A stretch of 64,000 bases of DNA from Rhea pennata. Its lineage: Eukaryota; Chordata; Aves; Rheiformes; Rheidae. The translations under genes were made by a program, and so were the position numbers. The DNA lies in the NCBI RefSeq assembly GCF_028389875.1, contig NC_084666.1, positions 28,428,308 to 28,492,307 of the forward strand, read 5' to 3'. This document shows positions 1 to 11,760 of the stretch, piece by piece. The notes beneath the pieces are model-generated. The model had not been told where the DNA came from and did no database searches. It saw only the letters and a program-made list of their open reading frames with translations. Numbering within the stretch: the first letter of the stretch is position 1; every line of letters begins with the position of its first letter.

Positions 1-923
1 GCTATATGGCAGAAGAGCAGAGCAAGGCAGACTCAGATTCTAGCTCATGACTTTACCAACCCTTAAACAAGAAGCAAAAAAATAAATAAATAAATAAAAA
101 GACCCACGATAGCTACATCCCAGATTTATCATACAATACATTGACCACATTTAAGATCAATTAAGCAAATTTTCCCTTATGTTGTGGATGTACCCTCACA
201 CTGAAAGGTGGTTTGGTTTCTTAAAAAAGGGTGAGGGAGGCAGCAGTTGACCCATTCCTCGAACCCCCTTCTTTTGCAATAGCACATTCAGCCACATTTC
301 AGCTAGTTCACCCATTGCTTTTCTTTCCAACAAGGGATATTAGCGGTGATTTAAAAAAAATTACTTTGAGGCATCACCAAGAATAACAATTTTGAATTTT
401 CAAGAAACCAGTTCTAAGCTAGTCATGCCATAAAACTGGACTTTAAAAGAATGAAAAAGGAGGAATGAAGCTTCCCAGAGAGAAGCTTTCTAGGTTGCCA
501 ATATCCAAGTCTGTCTCCTTTTTTTAATGGAAGCTCAGCACACAGTTAACAGAAAGGTTTTAAATAACCATTTGTTCTTTTAGCTCATTTTAATAGTTTT
601 AGGTATAATAATTTAACAGATATAACAACATGCTACAACACAAACTAAAAACGTTTACATGATGATTTGAATGCTATTAAACATCAAGAACTGTGCATGG
701 TGATGTTCCAGTTTACAGTTACTGGTCATACATATTTAAGTTCAGTCCATGCAGTATGCTTTCCTGACTTCACCAACAATCTCCTTACTGAAGCACAAGG
801 TTTTTTTCCTGCTCCAATGTCCCAAACAGCCAGTTAACTGTGTCTAGCATAGAAGTCACAAACAGAAGACAAGACAGCACCTCCATTGCAAAGAGCAAGC
901 CCCCATGTTTTGCTATTCTCCAT

Positions 924-1604
924 TCACAGAATGGGTAAGGTTGGAAGGGACCTCTGGAGATCAGCTAGTCCAACCTCCCCTGCTCAAGCAGGGTCACCTA
1001 CAGCATGTTAGACAGGGTTGCATCCAGGCAGGCCTTGAAGATCTCCAGAGAAGGAGACTCCACAGCCTCTCTGGGCAACCTGGTCCAGTGCTCCGTCACT
1101 CTCGCAGGGAAGAAATTCCCCCTCACGGTCAGGCAGAACTGCCTGTGGTTCAATTTCTGCCCATCGCCTCTTGTCCTGTCACACGGGACAACTGAAAAGA
1201 GTTTGTCCCTGTCCCCTTGACACCCTCCCTTCAGGTACTCGTACACATTGATAAGATCCCCCATCAGCCTTCTCTTCCCCAGGCTGAAGAGGCCCAGCTC
1301 TCACAGCCGTTCCTCACAGGGCAGATGTTCCAGCCCTCTGATCATCTTCATAGCCCTACGCTGGACTCCCTCCAGTAGCTCCATGTCTCTCTTGTACTGG
1401 GGAGCCCAGAACTGGACACAGTAGTTGAGATGAGGCCTCCCCAGGGCTGAGTAGAGGGGCAGGATCACCTCCCTCGACCTGCTGGCAACACTCTTCCTAA
1501 TGCACCCCAGGAGACCATTGGCCTGCCTGGCCACAGGGGTACATCGATGGCTCATGGTCAACCTGTCATCCACCAGCACTCCCAGGTCCTTCTCTGCAGA
1601 GCTG
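924..1604 (-). mobile_element. CR1 LINE fragment, 5'-truncated
   Basis: The plus strand begins with the reverse complement of the bird CR1 3' end (CACAGAATGG, then AAGGTTGGAAGGGACC, then a CTCCAGAG block) and continues about 680 bases into the coding part. On the minus strand 1579-1301 is an open 92-codon remnant of the C-terminal end of CR1 reverse transcriptase ([12 protein letters not shown] near its start, [20 protein letters not shown] in the middle). The 5' portion of the element is missing, as is usual for CR1, so it cannot move by itself. No clear target duplication is seen. It is very similar to the copy at 61,945-62,189, which suggests the same subfamily. Confidence 0.95.
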
Positions 1605-3170
1605 CTTTAAGAACTATAGATCTTAAATAACTAGTTAATTAAGTTAGTTAACCAATCTAAATTAACTAGGATGTTAAACGACATAAATCAGAGACAAGAA
1701 ATTGAGTTAGGTTCAGCTTGTATATGACAGATGTGGAAACGAAATACAGCACCAGTAAGGCAGAAGATATTGGGGAGTAGGGAAAGGATGCATCTCAGTT
1801 GCACGAACACTTCAGAATGAGGCCAAGCATCTGCACTTGAGAATGACATTTGTTATGCTGGTTCAACAATTTCTCTTCATGAGACTTATAAATAGTTCTC
1901 CACTTATAAATCTACAGACTTCAATAGAGAAGACTCCCATATAATCCTAATTGGTAGTTGAGAAGGATTTTCAAAAAAGACAAAACAAAACAAAACCTTC
2001 AGAGGATGGTTTGATGCCACTTTTGATAACAACTTGCCCATAATGACCATGACACCTCAAATATATAAGTATTTGTGCACTTTTCTTTGCTTAGTTAGCA
2101 TTCAGAAAAAGAGACCATGAGAATTATGCAAATCATGAACTACCTCCACTGGAGCAGTACCAAATAACTTGTCTATTCCTTAAATTCCAGTGATAATTTG
2201 TTTGCTTTTGGAATCTCATTTCAGCCTATTAGAAAGGTATAAAAAATAAAATTCTGTGTTTGTCATAGCATAGTGGATATTTCCAACAAACCCTAAGAGC
2301 CTTCAAGCCTCTCAAATAATCCTCTTACTAAAAATTGTATTTACTAATGCCATGCCACTGTCTTCGGAAACCAGAATAATGCAGAACTTCCTCAACTATA
2401 CCCTCTCTTGGTGCTAATGTACTCTGCCTCCTACCCCTATCCCTTCTATTTTCTGATGGCGGCTGGATTTAGAAGTGTGTTTCTTCAGTCATAACAGAAT
2501 TGAGGATTGAACTGATTTTAGGCCCAATAAAAAAAAAAAAGTGACCTTAGTTATGCTTCATTATATCAGTTATCGCAAAGGGCCAGTAAGACAATACTGG
2601 GTCTAACACCCTGGAGAGTAAAATGAGTATTTCTGGGCTGTTTTACAAGAAACTGCAAAGCAAGACTGTCCAATCTGCAAGTGATCTGCAGAGAACTACA
2701 GATTAAGAGAAATTATAGTTCTCTTCTGTTAGTGCCATAGGTCAAAAGCAACCCATACATTAAAACTACCTCAAATAGTTGTTGCTTCCACTGGGGGGTG
2801 GGGGAGAGGAAGGAGTGGACAAGACCTAAAACCAAGTCTGTGCCAACACTAATTTACAAACTTTACACACCAACATTTCAGAGAAAAGAAATGAATACAA
2901 CTCCAGCTTGCCTAATCTTACAAAACCTGAAGATTTATGGTTGTTTTTTCTTTGTGTTTAGAATTCGCTAAGGAAGAAAAGTGGCAGACCATAACCAATG
3001 GCAATCATCATCTTCCTCAGATGTATTGCTACCTACAACAGTAAAACAGTGCACCTAGATTCTTACACTATGATCTCTCCTACTAAGGCTCTCATAGCCA
3101 TTACTCAAAACATCACCATATCTACAGTAAAAAAAGAAAACAGTCTCAGCAATGGCAGGGGGGTGAAAAA

Positions 3171-3222
3171 AATACATACATACATTATATATATACACAC
3201 ACACACATATATATATATATAA
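3171..3222. repeat. Mixed (CATA)/(TA)/(CA) microsatellite
   Basis: Tandem CATA units run into TATATATA, then ACACACAC, then TATATATA. This is a compound dinucleotide microsatellite, likely length-polymorphic, and of no evident function. Confidence 0.9.
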
Positions 3223-6200
3223 CGAACTTCCATAAATGTGCAATGCAGGCAAAGAAGTCTGAAATTCCTACCTCTATACCACCATTACTACAGCAACAGT
3301 GGGAAAAAAATGTATAAAAATGCCCTAGAAAAAAACAGCCCTAGAAAATAAATTCAAATTTTAACTTTATAAAAGCATAGTTTCACTACCAAAATAAGTT
3401 GCAAACACAAACTAAAATGAAAGCAAACTATAAGCATGACACTAAATTACCAAATCAAAAGAACAGCAGCTTATAGCAGGACATCTTCAAAATCCTTTTG
3501 ACAATTACTTCCCACTTTTGAAAGTAATTCAAGGGAAAGACACATTCACAAACTAAGACTTAATTTATCTAAAAATGTTAACAAACTTCACAAGCTTCTT
3601 CATTTCACATTAGGGCAGTACTCCTGAAAACAGCCTCAAACCAAAAACAATCCTTTTCAATCTAATGAGCTTTTGGAGATCAACACTTACCAGGAATCAA
3701 GCACTTCAACTACTAAATGAAAAAATCAGCAAGGTACGTACTACTTTTCCTCCCCTATCAGAACTGAAACTAAAAACACAAACTCTTTTGAGAAACCTTG
3801 ACAGAAATACTAAGTCAGTTACTTGGTTTTATTACTATGTGCACAGAAAGAGAAAGAAAAGTTAATAGCAATAGACTTTCTTTCACTGTTGTATACCACT
3901 AGGAGGAATTAACATGAACTGCATGCACACTCAGTTCTAAAGTATATATGGATTTAAAACAAGAACTACTACTAGCTTGAAGCAAATAGGAAGCTTTAAA
4001 AAAAATTTCAGTAGAGGTCAAACTCAGGTCCTATATATAAAATACTAATAGCTTTGCTGACCAGACTTTGTTGAAGTACAGCAGTTAGGCAGATTTCTTA
4101 TATACTCAAATAGTTCCAAAAAATATTCTAATCCAGTGCAATATTCTCTAAACTCCATGGATTTTGATACAAATATTACATAAAAGACAGTAGTGCTTAC
4201 TACTTTTGAAATAGCACAATCAGAATGACAGTTCTGCTATCTTGAAGACCATCTCTACCCATTCTTTTTTCTTAAATAGCACTCAACCTGATAAGTTTAT
4301 ATAGAGTTCATATTCAGTTTTGGGCTGAGACATGAACTTGCTGCTTAGTTTTAACAGGTATCCAAAGGATGTCATTTTGCATTCTTTAGTAGCACAGAAG
4401 TAAAAGAAGCAGTTGAAATACTCTGTATACCAAACATTATAAAAGCCGTATTGATATTCTCTCCCCTCTATGCACCCTTTCTTCGCATAAGAGAGGTATA
4501 CTAATTTTCAAATAACCATCTGCAAAATTCTAAATATCTTTCAGGGACTCATATCACTAATAAATTCCAGTTTGTAATCTTAAAACATCTGGGTAGTTCA
4601 AATTAGAATCAGGTAAAGATTTTAAAATGTTTTAACTATATGGTTATTTTACCTTTGAGGGAGCATGCAATAACAGCTACTAGAAAATTACAGTGGTCAG
4701 GAAATACTTGAAAATGTGAAAAATATTTACTCTCAATTTAAAAATGCACAGAACAGGGTCAGGTCAAAGAGTAACAACTTGCAGAAAGTACATTTGATAT
4801 TGTGCTGTAGCGCATATACCTTCTTTAGATATTTTCCAAGGATATACTAGGTTGGGCTTCAAATTGGATCAAATGAGTTATACGCAATTTAACCCTACCA
4901 CCACAAGAATAAAAGCATATTCAGTGCCTGTCTGATGGCTCATTTACAGATTTTGAATAACATACTATAATGCCAAAGGTTGGTCATGAGGTACAATAAG
5001 GCAAGCGTTCTCGAGTGTTTTAAAATCAGATTTTTTTCTTCTCCTAGTAAAAGTAGAGGTCCAAAAGTCTTATACAAAAGCATTAAACACATCTCCGTAA
5101 TAGTACGTAAAGACTATCAAATTCCACCCCAAAGTCCATCCTGTTTATTCTGTGCTTATAACAAGCTAGCTTTCTGTTCCCAGGCTTGCCTTCCACTACT
5201 ACTCATCTTTACCAGCTCATTCTATAGTAACTCACCTATTATCCATGCAGGTAGGCACATGTACACCTGCATATACATACCAAATATACATATCAACTCC
5301 ATCTGAACAAAAAAAGTCTTTTATCTCCAGTTTTATATGCAAGAGACACCACCATGTAGGTTCAGATCGGAAAAAAAAGGTTACTGGGGAGGCAGAAATG
5401 AGAACAGTACATATGCAAAGCGAGGAGAAAGCAGAGGCAGAATGAATGATCACCAGCATGGGGTACACAGAAACTGGAGGTATAAGCAGAAGAGTAACAG
5501 GATCTCTGGAAGAGAGTTGCCATACTAGGGCAAAGACATGGGGAAGATCTACCTTAGCAGCAGTTCTCCTGAGACCCACAGCACTCACTCCCATCACCTG
5601 TCTCTTTAAGGGATGAGTTGGGGTATCCAGGAGTTCTACAACAGTCACCGCAACAACACTGGCCATCTCAGGACCAGCTCATCACCCTACCTGGGAGAAC
5701 TGACCAGGCAGTACTCACGGTGCACAAAACCACAGCTCTCAAGCTTTCTGGATGACATCTTTTTAGATGTCTGCAGAGGCAGAAGTCTTATTGCTTTTGT
5801 TTTAAAGCACTTTATTAACCTCATCAGCACTGGCAGAAGATTAGATTAGTTTGAGACTGGACAGAATTTGCAGGATCTTAATACGCTCGGCTGCCATCGC
5901 CAGAATCATAACAGTTCTGGATTTAGCACAAAACAAGAAGTGTTGATAAGGACCATTCTTACACAAGATAGATAAAAATACATGGGAACACTTCAACCTA
6001 TCTTTCATGGCTAACTTCTTCACAAAAAAAAAAAAATAGGTCAGTTGATTCTTTCTCTGCACAGGCCTACTCTTAACCACAGGTCTCCTTTAAGGTATAC
6101 TGTTTACAAACATAGATGCTTTTTCATTTTGCAAAAATTTATGGGATTACTGGAGAAATGAAATCATAATTTACAATATCAACTCCAAATATGAGTTCCA

Positions 6201-7048
6201 GATTTTCTCTTAACATTCTCTAACCGTATGTTATAAATATTCCCACACCAAATTCTTAAAACAGAGTAAAAGCAGCATAAATTTTTAAAACTCATTTCCA
6301 GTCTTCCACCCTGAATCACCAGAGCCCTATATTCTGGATTATATACAACAATCCATCTGTATTTGCAGTTTTCACCACTCTCCCCAGCCTGTTTTATAAA
6401 TATATCCAACATTATATTTCATTACTCCAAACAAACTTAACTGAATAGGACTGCCAAGCAGCACACAATCACTGCTTACTACAAAAACAAGTGACAAAAA
6501 AAGAAAAAAAAAGAAAGAAAAAAGGAAAAATAACACAGCAGTAAGTCTCCTGTAAAAGGCTATACAGAATGGATTTTACATTGCAGAGTACGTCTTGTCT
6601 GGTTCTCACAAGCATCTTTTTAGCACTGTCTGGCCTCTTAAAAAAGTCAATCTTTCTTTCCATTTTTCTCCCCTGCTTATTCACACATTGCCAGTAGAAT
6701 CTTTTAGCTCCTCAAATACTTTCTGCATGAATATCACTAGCATCTCTTCCCCTTAATCTAAACCTTGGTAGACCCAGGGACTGGTGGCAACACTGATGCT
6801 GTATAATTATGCTGTATTTGATCTGTACCTTCTTCTTCTGTTTAAGATATAATATACTTGAGCAGTAATTTTTCTTTGTTATAAATTGCAGCTTATGAAG
6901 ACAGACCTGAGAAACTCTGGGAGGACTGAGGGAAAGAAAATATCTTCGGATCATATTTCTGTTAATATTTCTGTTAAACATATTAGCAGAGCCCACTGAA
7001 ATATTAACGTAATTCTGCCCATATATCCTAAAAAGATCAGCCCATATT

Positions 7049-7069
7049 AAAAAAAAAAAAAAAAAAAAA
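7049..7069. repeat. A21 homopolymer
   Basis: An uninterrupted run of 21 A on the plus strand (T on the FRYL sense strand). No retroposed gene is seen upstream, so it is treated as simple sequence. Confidence 0.9.
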
Positions 7070-9360
7070 GGCAAAGATGGTACTCTAGCATGATCAAGTA
7101 CATAGAAAGCATCTCATCTAAGGGAGCCTGGTTTACAAAAATTATATTACTCTTGAAACACATTGAAGATAAGTGAACTAAACACTAGAAAGGAAGAAGA
7201 AACACTATTTAAGTTGAATACGAACGTTGGTAATATCAAGTGACACAAACTGCTATTAACTATCTGAAAATTATGAATACCCCTATGTATCAGAGTAATT
7301 TTAGTCTGAAGCAGTTTTCCTGTAGTGAGAAAGAAAACAAGCTTTGTGTATTTTTCATCCCACGTAATTTTAGCAAAATAAAAATAGAGACTACATGAGA
7401 AAGTGCATGGTGAGTCAGGAGTCCTTTCCCATTTTCTGAAGGAGAGCAGGAAAGAAGAAAACAGGTCATGGTACTGACTCGGCAGTGAAGACTGTCAGCA
7501 GTACCACTAGAGTGTGCATGTCAGAAGTTTTAAGAAGTCTCCTTGCTACAACTTCTACCCAAATTTTAGATTAATCTAGCCTCAGCTCTGAATAAGTATG
7601 GTTCATTTACATTCTTACAGATCATCTGCCAAGGCACTGGAATGTTGGAAGAAAGATGCTCTGGTAGCAGAGATCTGTGCAAAACCCAAGCAGGAGATTA
7701 ACTTTATCTATCATCACAAACCGTAAAAAGCAACTTACATTGTTCACACTGACAAGGGCAAGAATACTCATGTGAGGAACAAGTCACGAAAACCCAAGAA
7801 CCTGCACTAAGAGCTTCTGGGCACAAAGCCATTGTATCAGATCAAATATTTAGACATTTAAGCGAACGTTGAACTTACTTAAAAATGAATTTTAGTTATT
7901 TGTCAGTCTTCCATTTTTGCCTGCAAAAAGCATGGACAAATATAAAAATCCCCTCAACACCAAAGCAACATCAAGAACATATTCTTGTCCAACTAGTCTG
8001 AGTGATTTTATTCCTTCTTGATAGGAAGTGTCCAATACTGCTGCTAGAATCTAACTAAAACTGTACTCTATCATTCTTCCTGGATGCTGGTCATGTCAGA
8101 GGGAGTTAGGGATTATAACAGATTTGGGGGAGGGGAAGGAAGGGAAGGACAGGATAATACAATGTCTTAAAAGAGACAGAAATATATGGTTTATATAGCA
8201 CAATACAGATACTTAGAAAATTACCTGTCAAATAAATGAGCTAAATACTAGAGAGAAAGAAAAACTCATTTTAATCAACAACAACAACAACAAAAAAAAA
8301 AGGTAGAAGCAACCCTAGATGAATAACTCTGGCTAACATATTACTTGGCTTCCCCGAGATTTGTAGTGAGACTAGACGGGAACAACGATGAAACCCAAAA
8401 ATTCCAGATGTTGCAAGTACTCTGCTCCATCCCATAATTATTCCTGGGAGAATTATTCTAGATACAGAAATCATAAGGATCAAAAAGTTGTTTCAGTGCG
8501 AGTGTGGAGAAGTATACAGAGGTAAACCACAAGGAGACAGCGCAGCAACTGAGCTGCTCTGCCATTGATGGATAAGCTACCTTGCATTTCCTGCTAGCAA
8601 GAGGCACAAAATTATAGTTCTGTAGTCATAAACCATAAACTATTAACCTAATTAACCTCACAGTAATTCACATAATTCATGTGCCCATATGTTGGCCTAC
8701 CTTTCTTTCACAATATTACTTGAACATTACACCTATGGTTTCTGTTAAAGACTATGGCTTAAACACAGTCAGGAATTGCTAAAAGCTTTTTGTTTTCTAA
8801 GCCAGAGGCAGCACATTATACTCATGATCTGCATTATACAAGTCCACTGAAGTGTGAAGTTCGCCTGCATGCCTTTTAAGTAACTTGGAAGAAAAAGGAA
8901 CGTCATTTAGTCTCTGCAATAACAAAGTATCTATGACCAAACAAAAAGGCCAAGATCAAGAACTCCCTGAAATATGTAACTACAAATAAAATAGGTTTCT
9001 CTTAATGTGGAATATCATGTTTTCCAAGTTGTTTTCCTTGATAAAAGGCAATAATATAATCAGCTCCCCCGGGGTGGGGGCAGTTAACTATAATCTTCTT
9101 AAGTTCTTGGAAAGGGTAAGTACAGACAATGTGTTCTCAATTGTATTAGCAAAAGCTTTCAGCATACCAATTAATTTAATTAATTTTACCCCCAAAGATT
9201 AAAAACACACACTGAAAAAACATTTAAGGAGCACTATTGGAGTGGTCAGGCCTAGCAAGATGACACTAGAAAGTGCTAATACAGCGATATGAAAAAATGA
9301 GGGCAAGATAATTTCAAGCTTTGCCTGACAGTCCTACAACTCTCAAACCTGCTCCTCAAA

Positions 9361-9400
9361 TATACTATACAGTATCTTTGTATACTACATAGTATCTTTG
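9361..9400. repeat. Tandem 20-bp duplication
   Basis: Two adjacent 20-base units (9361-9380 and 9381-9400) agree at 18 of 20 positions, both ending in AGTATCTTTG. It is a small local duplication within the presumed FRYL intron. Confidence 0.85.
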
Positions 9401-10389
9401 TAAATATCTTACATAAGAAAGTAAGCTATCACTATGCCATGGTTCACGTTGCCAAAAAAAATAATAAAAAACAGTTCAATATTTCAGCTTCATGTTAAAT
9501 CAATCCCCCACAAAAAAAAATAAACTAGTTTTCCTTCATAACGAAGCCCAGCAACAGTTTTCTGCAACATCCCAAAGCAACATATTGCTACTCTGCTCTA
9601 AGGAAACTATTTCCAGACAGAAGTCAGTACAGACTTTAACCAAATCTGTTTTGGAGTATAAACAAGGAAGCCATTCCTAGTAGCAATTTGCCCAGGGTAG
9701 TCGCTTGTCTATTGAAAACAACAGCCATCAAGTACCACTATTGGCCTCTATAAGCCATAGATAAAGGAAACTTTTGTCACAGAGAAACCTTGCTCATCTT
9801 TAAATCCCTCACTTACTAAACCTGCGATGCAGTTTTTACTGAGTGGTTTGTTTCCTTCCTGTGACAGCGTCACAAGATAAGAATCGGCGTGTGGTTTCCC
9901 AGTACTTGCTCTACTTGCTTCCACAGAGATTCTGAAGTATTCAGGGCATATCCCCCACACTACCGTAACGATACAGAAGCAAACGTATCAAGACTGCATA
10001 CTGAGGAAACAGCATATTGAGCAAATACCTCTTAAATAACTACAGGTAATTTCACTCTTTGCTTAACTTGTAATCAGTAAGCTATCTTTCCCCTCTGAAT
10101 CTTTAGGATGTTTTAGCTAGAGCTATCCTGTTTGCCAGACCACTGATTTCTTGCTAAGGTACAAACTGAATTGTTCACCGAGTAGCTGAGAGCTATTAAA
10201 TAAATATTAAATAAATTAAATAAATTTACCAAATAATCAAAAAAAAAGGAAATACATATTTGCAAGTTGAGTAGGAAAGTAATAAGTCACCTAGAATACT
10301 CACAGACACGTTAGCAGCACCTATGGGAGACTGGAACAGTGAATGCCATGAAGTAAAACACCCAAGTTCAGCGCCGACACTTTAAAGCG

Positions 10390-10405
10390 ACTCCTTTAAA
10401 GGAGT
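10390..10405. other. Perfect 16-bp palindrome at island edge
   Basis: ACTCCTTTAAAGGAGT reads the same on both strands and sits at the left boundary of the CpG island, next to another TTTAAA just upstream (10,381). A dimeric factor site or a chance palindrome are both possible. Confidence 0.8.
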
Positions 10406-11095
10406 GCTACGTGCTGCGGAGGCGGCGCGCATACCGCGCACATCACGCTCCCGGACCGCGCGCCTGTGCGCCGAGGCGGTCCGCGCAAGAGGAGCCCAAC
10501 GGATCCACCGGCCCCTACCGCGCCTCCCCAAGCCGTAACACCGGCCTCGCCGCGCGGGACTCGCGGCAGCGCCTGCACCAGGCGCAGCACGCGGCGGCGC
10601 TGCCCGCGCGGAGGCCGCTCCGCGCCGCTCCGCCGCGGCGGCCCCGTGCGCGCGCAGCGCCCCGGGCGGGGCGGGGCCGCGAACAAAGCCCGCGCCGCCC
10701 CCCTCGCGGCGGGCTGCGAGCTCGGCGGCCGCGCTCGCGGGAGGCCCCCGCGCCGCCCGTCGGCGCCTTCTTTCCGCGCGGCCGCCTGCTCCGCGACGGG
10801 GCGGCTCCGCTCGGGCGGCGAGAGGCGGAGGAGCGGGCGCAAGAGGGAAGGGAGGCGGCAGGACGCCCTGCCGCGGCCGCGGCAGGCTGGACCGGGTCGG
10901 GGGAAGCACCGCGCATCCCCGGCGCGCCCCGGCGGCCGCCCCCCGCCTGCCCGCGGCGCCGCGCCGCGCCCCTCCCCGCCGTAAACAAAGCGGCGCGGGC
11001 CGGCGGCGGCGGCGGCGCCGGGCCGTTCCGGTTCCGCGGGGGCGGCCCCCTGCCCCCTCCCCGGCGGGGGACGGGTCCCGCCCCCGCCGACTTAC

Positions 11096-11290
11096 CTATC
11101 CCAGCCGCGAAGCCGCTCCTGCCGCCGCCGGCTCCCCGCGCTGCGCTGACCCCGCCGCCGCCGCCGCGGCCCCCGCCAGGCCGGCCCCGCTCGGAACCGG
11201 CTAACGACTCACGCCGCCGGCGCGGCGCGCATCCCTCTCCGGCTTTATCCCGATCGCGCCTCTCCCCGCCGATACCTCGACGGCCCGGCT
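11096..11290 (-). other. FRYL: Putative non-coding first exon of FRYL
   Basis: On the minus strand the sequence GGATAG|GTAAGT gives a near-consensus splice donor, with the last exon base at 11,096. It sits inside the CpG island and just downstream, in the minus direction, of the CCAAT-motif cluster, the expected arrangement for a TATA-less first exon. FRYL is a very large protein of the furry family, linked to cytoskeletal polarity and transcriptional co-activation, and its first exon is non-coding in other vertebrates as far as I know. The left boundary is firm if the donor is used. The transcription start (right end) is only an estimate. No FRYL coding sequence is present to confirm the identity. 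Confidence 0.5.
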
Positions 11291-11315
11291 GGCTCCTCCC
11301 GCCCCCGCCGCCTCC

Positions 11316-11507
11316 CCATTGGCACGCGGCGCTCAGGCGGCAGCCGGCGCTCACTGGGGCACGGCCGCGGCACTCACGCGCGCCCGCCCCGCCGCCGCCC
11401 CGCCGTTGGCTGCGCGCGCCCGGCCCCGCCCCGCAAGCCCCGCCCCTGGCGCCGCCTCTCGCCTCCGCCAATGGACGCGCGAAGGGAGGACGCCGGCCGC
11501 CGATTGG
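11316..11507. promoter_or_regulatory. Cluster of CCAAT boxes (NF-Y type)
   Basis: CCATTGG at 11,316-11,322 and ATTGG at 11,503-11,507 are CCAAT boxes read on the minus strand, and CCAATGG at 11,468-11,474 is one on the plus strand. Their place upstream of the presumed FRYL first exon on the minus strand fits NF-Y-bound proximal promoter elements. The mixed orientation could support transcription both ways. Confidence 0.6.
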
Positions 11508-11649
11508 CTAGCCTCGCGGGCTTCCTGCAGCGCCGATAGGCCAGGGCGCAAGCCAGTTCCACGTCGCGGCCAGCCTGTCACGCGGAGCGCCCCGAGGTCC
11601 CGCGGGCCGCGCCGCGCCGCGCCGGCCGTTGGGCGGAAAAGGGGCGCCT

Positions 11650-11664
11650 GCGCCTTTAAGGCGC
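11650..11664. other. 15-bp inverted repeat GCGCCTT-T-AAGGCGC
   Basis: Two 7-base arms pair perfectly around a single central T, near the right edge of the CpG island. It echoes the TTTAAA-centred palindrome at the left edge (10,390-10,405). Function unknown. Confidence 0.75.
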
Positions 11665-11760
11665 TCGCGGCGCCCAGGGAGCGCGCGCCGCGGCCGCCCG
11701 CCCGGCGATGACGGGGCAGTGTCACCACGAGCGCAACGAGCGGGGCTGCGTTCCGGGCGC

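Larger units (their letters stand above)
1..11095 (-). other. FRYL: Probable FRYL intron 1 (partial)
   Basis: This AT-rich stretch lies on the 3' side of the minus-strand splice donor at 11,095, so it is read as part of the first intron of FRYL, which continues left of the window. I looked for the conserved first coding exon of FRYL on the minus strand and saw none. Apart from the CR1 copy at 924-1604, short microsatellites, A-tracts and an unexplained minus-strand open frame at 5232-5666, I see nothing functional. The assignment rests on gene order and on the donor, not on any FRYL protein sequence in the window. Confidence 0.5.
10380..11760. promoter_or_regulatory. FRYL: CpG island, FRYL promoter region
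   Basis: Base composition changes abruptly from AT-rich flanks to dense CpG sequence for about 1.4 kb. The island contains a minus-strand donor near its middle, three CCAAT/ATTGG motifs at 11,316-11,507 and GC boxes, and no TATA box I could place. All long open frames here run in several frames and both strands at once, which is what GC-rich DNA without stop codons looks like, and they are not annotated as genes. It lies left of OCIAD1, where FRYL starts on the opposite strand in other vertebrates. Confidence 0.8.

Noticed and set aside
1301-1579. 92-codon minus-strand frame as a host gene
   Set aside because: It is the C-terminal remnant of CR1 reverse transcriptase inside a truncated LINE.
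10382-11728. Very long overlapping open frames (up to 366 codons) in the first CpG island
   Set aside because: Open in most frames on both strands, with Arg/Ala/Pro/Gly-only composition; explained by GC-rich DNA lacking stop codons.
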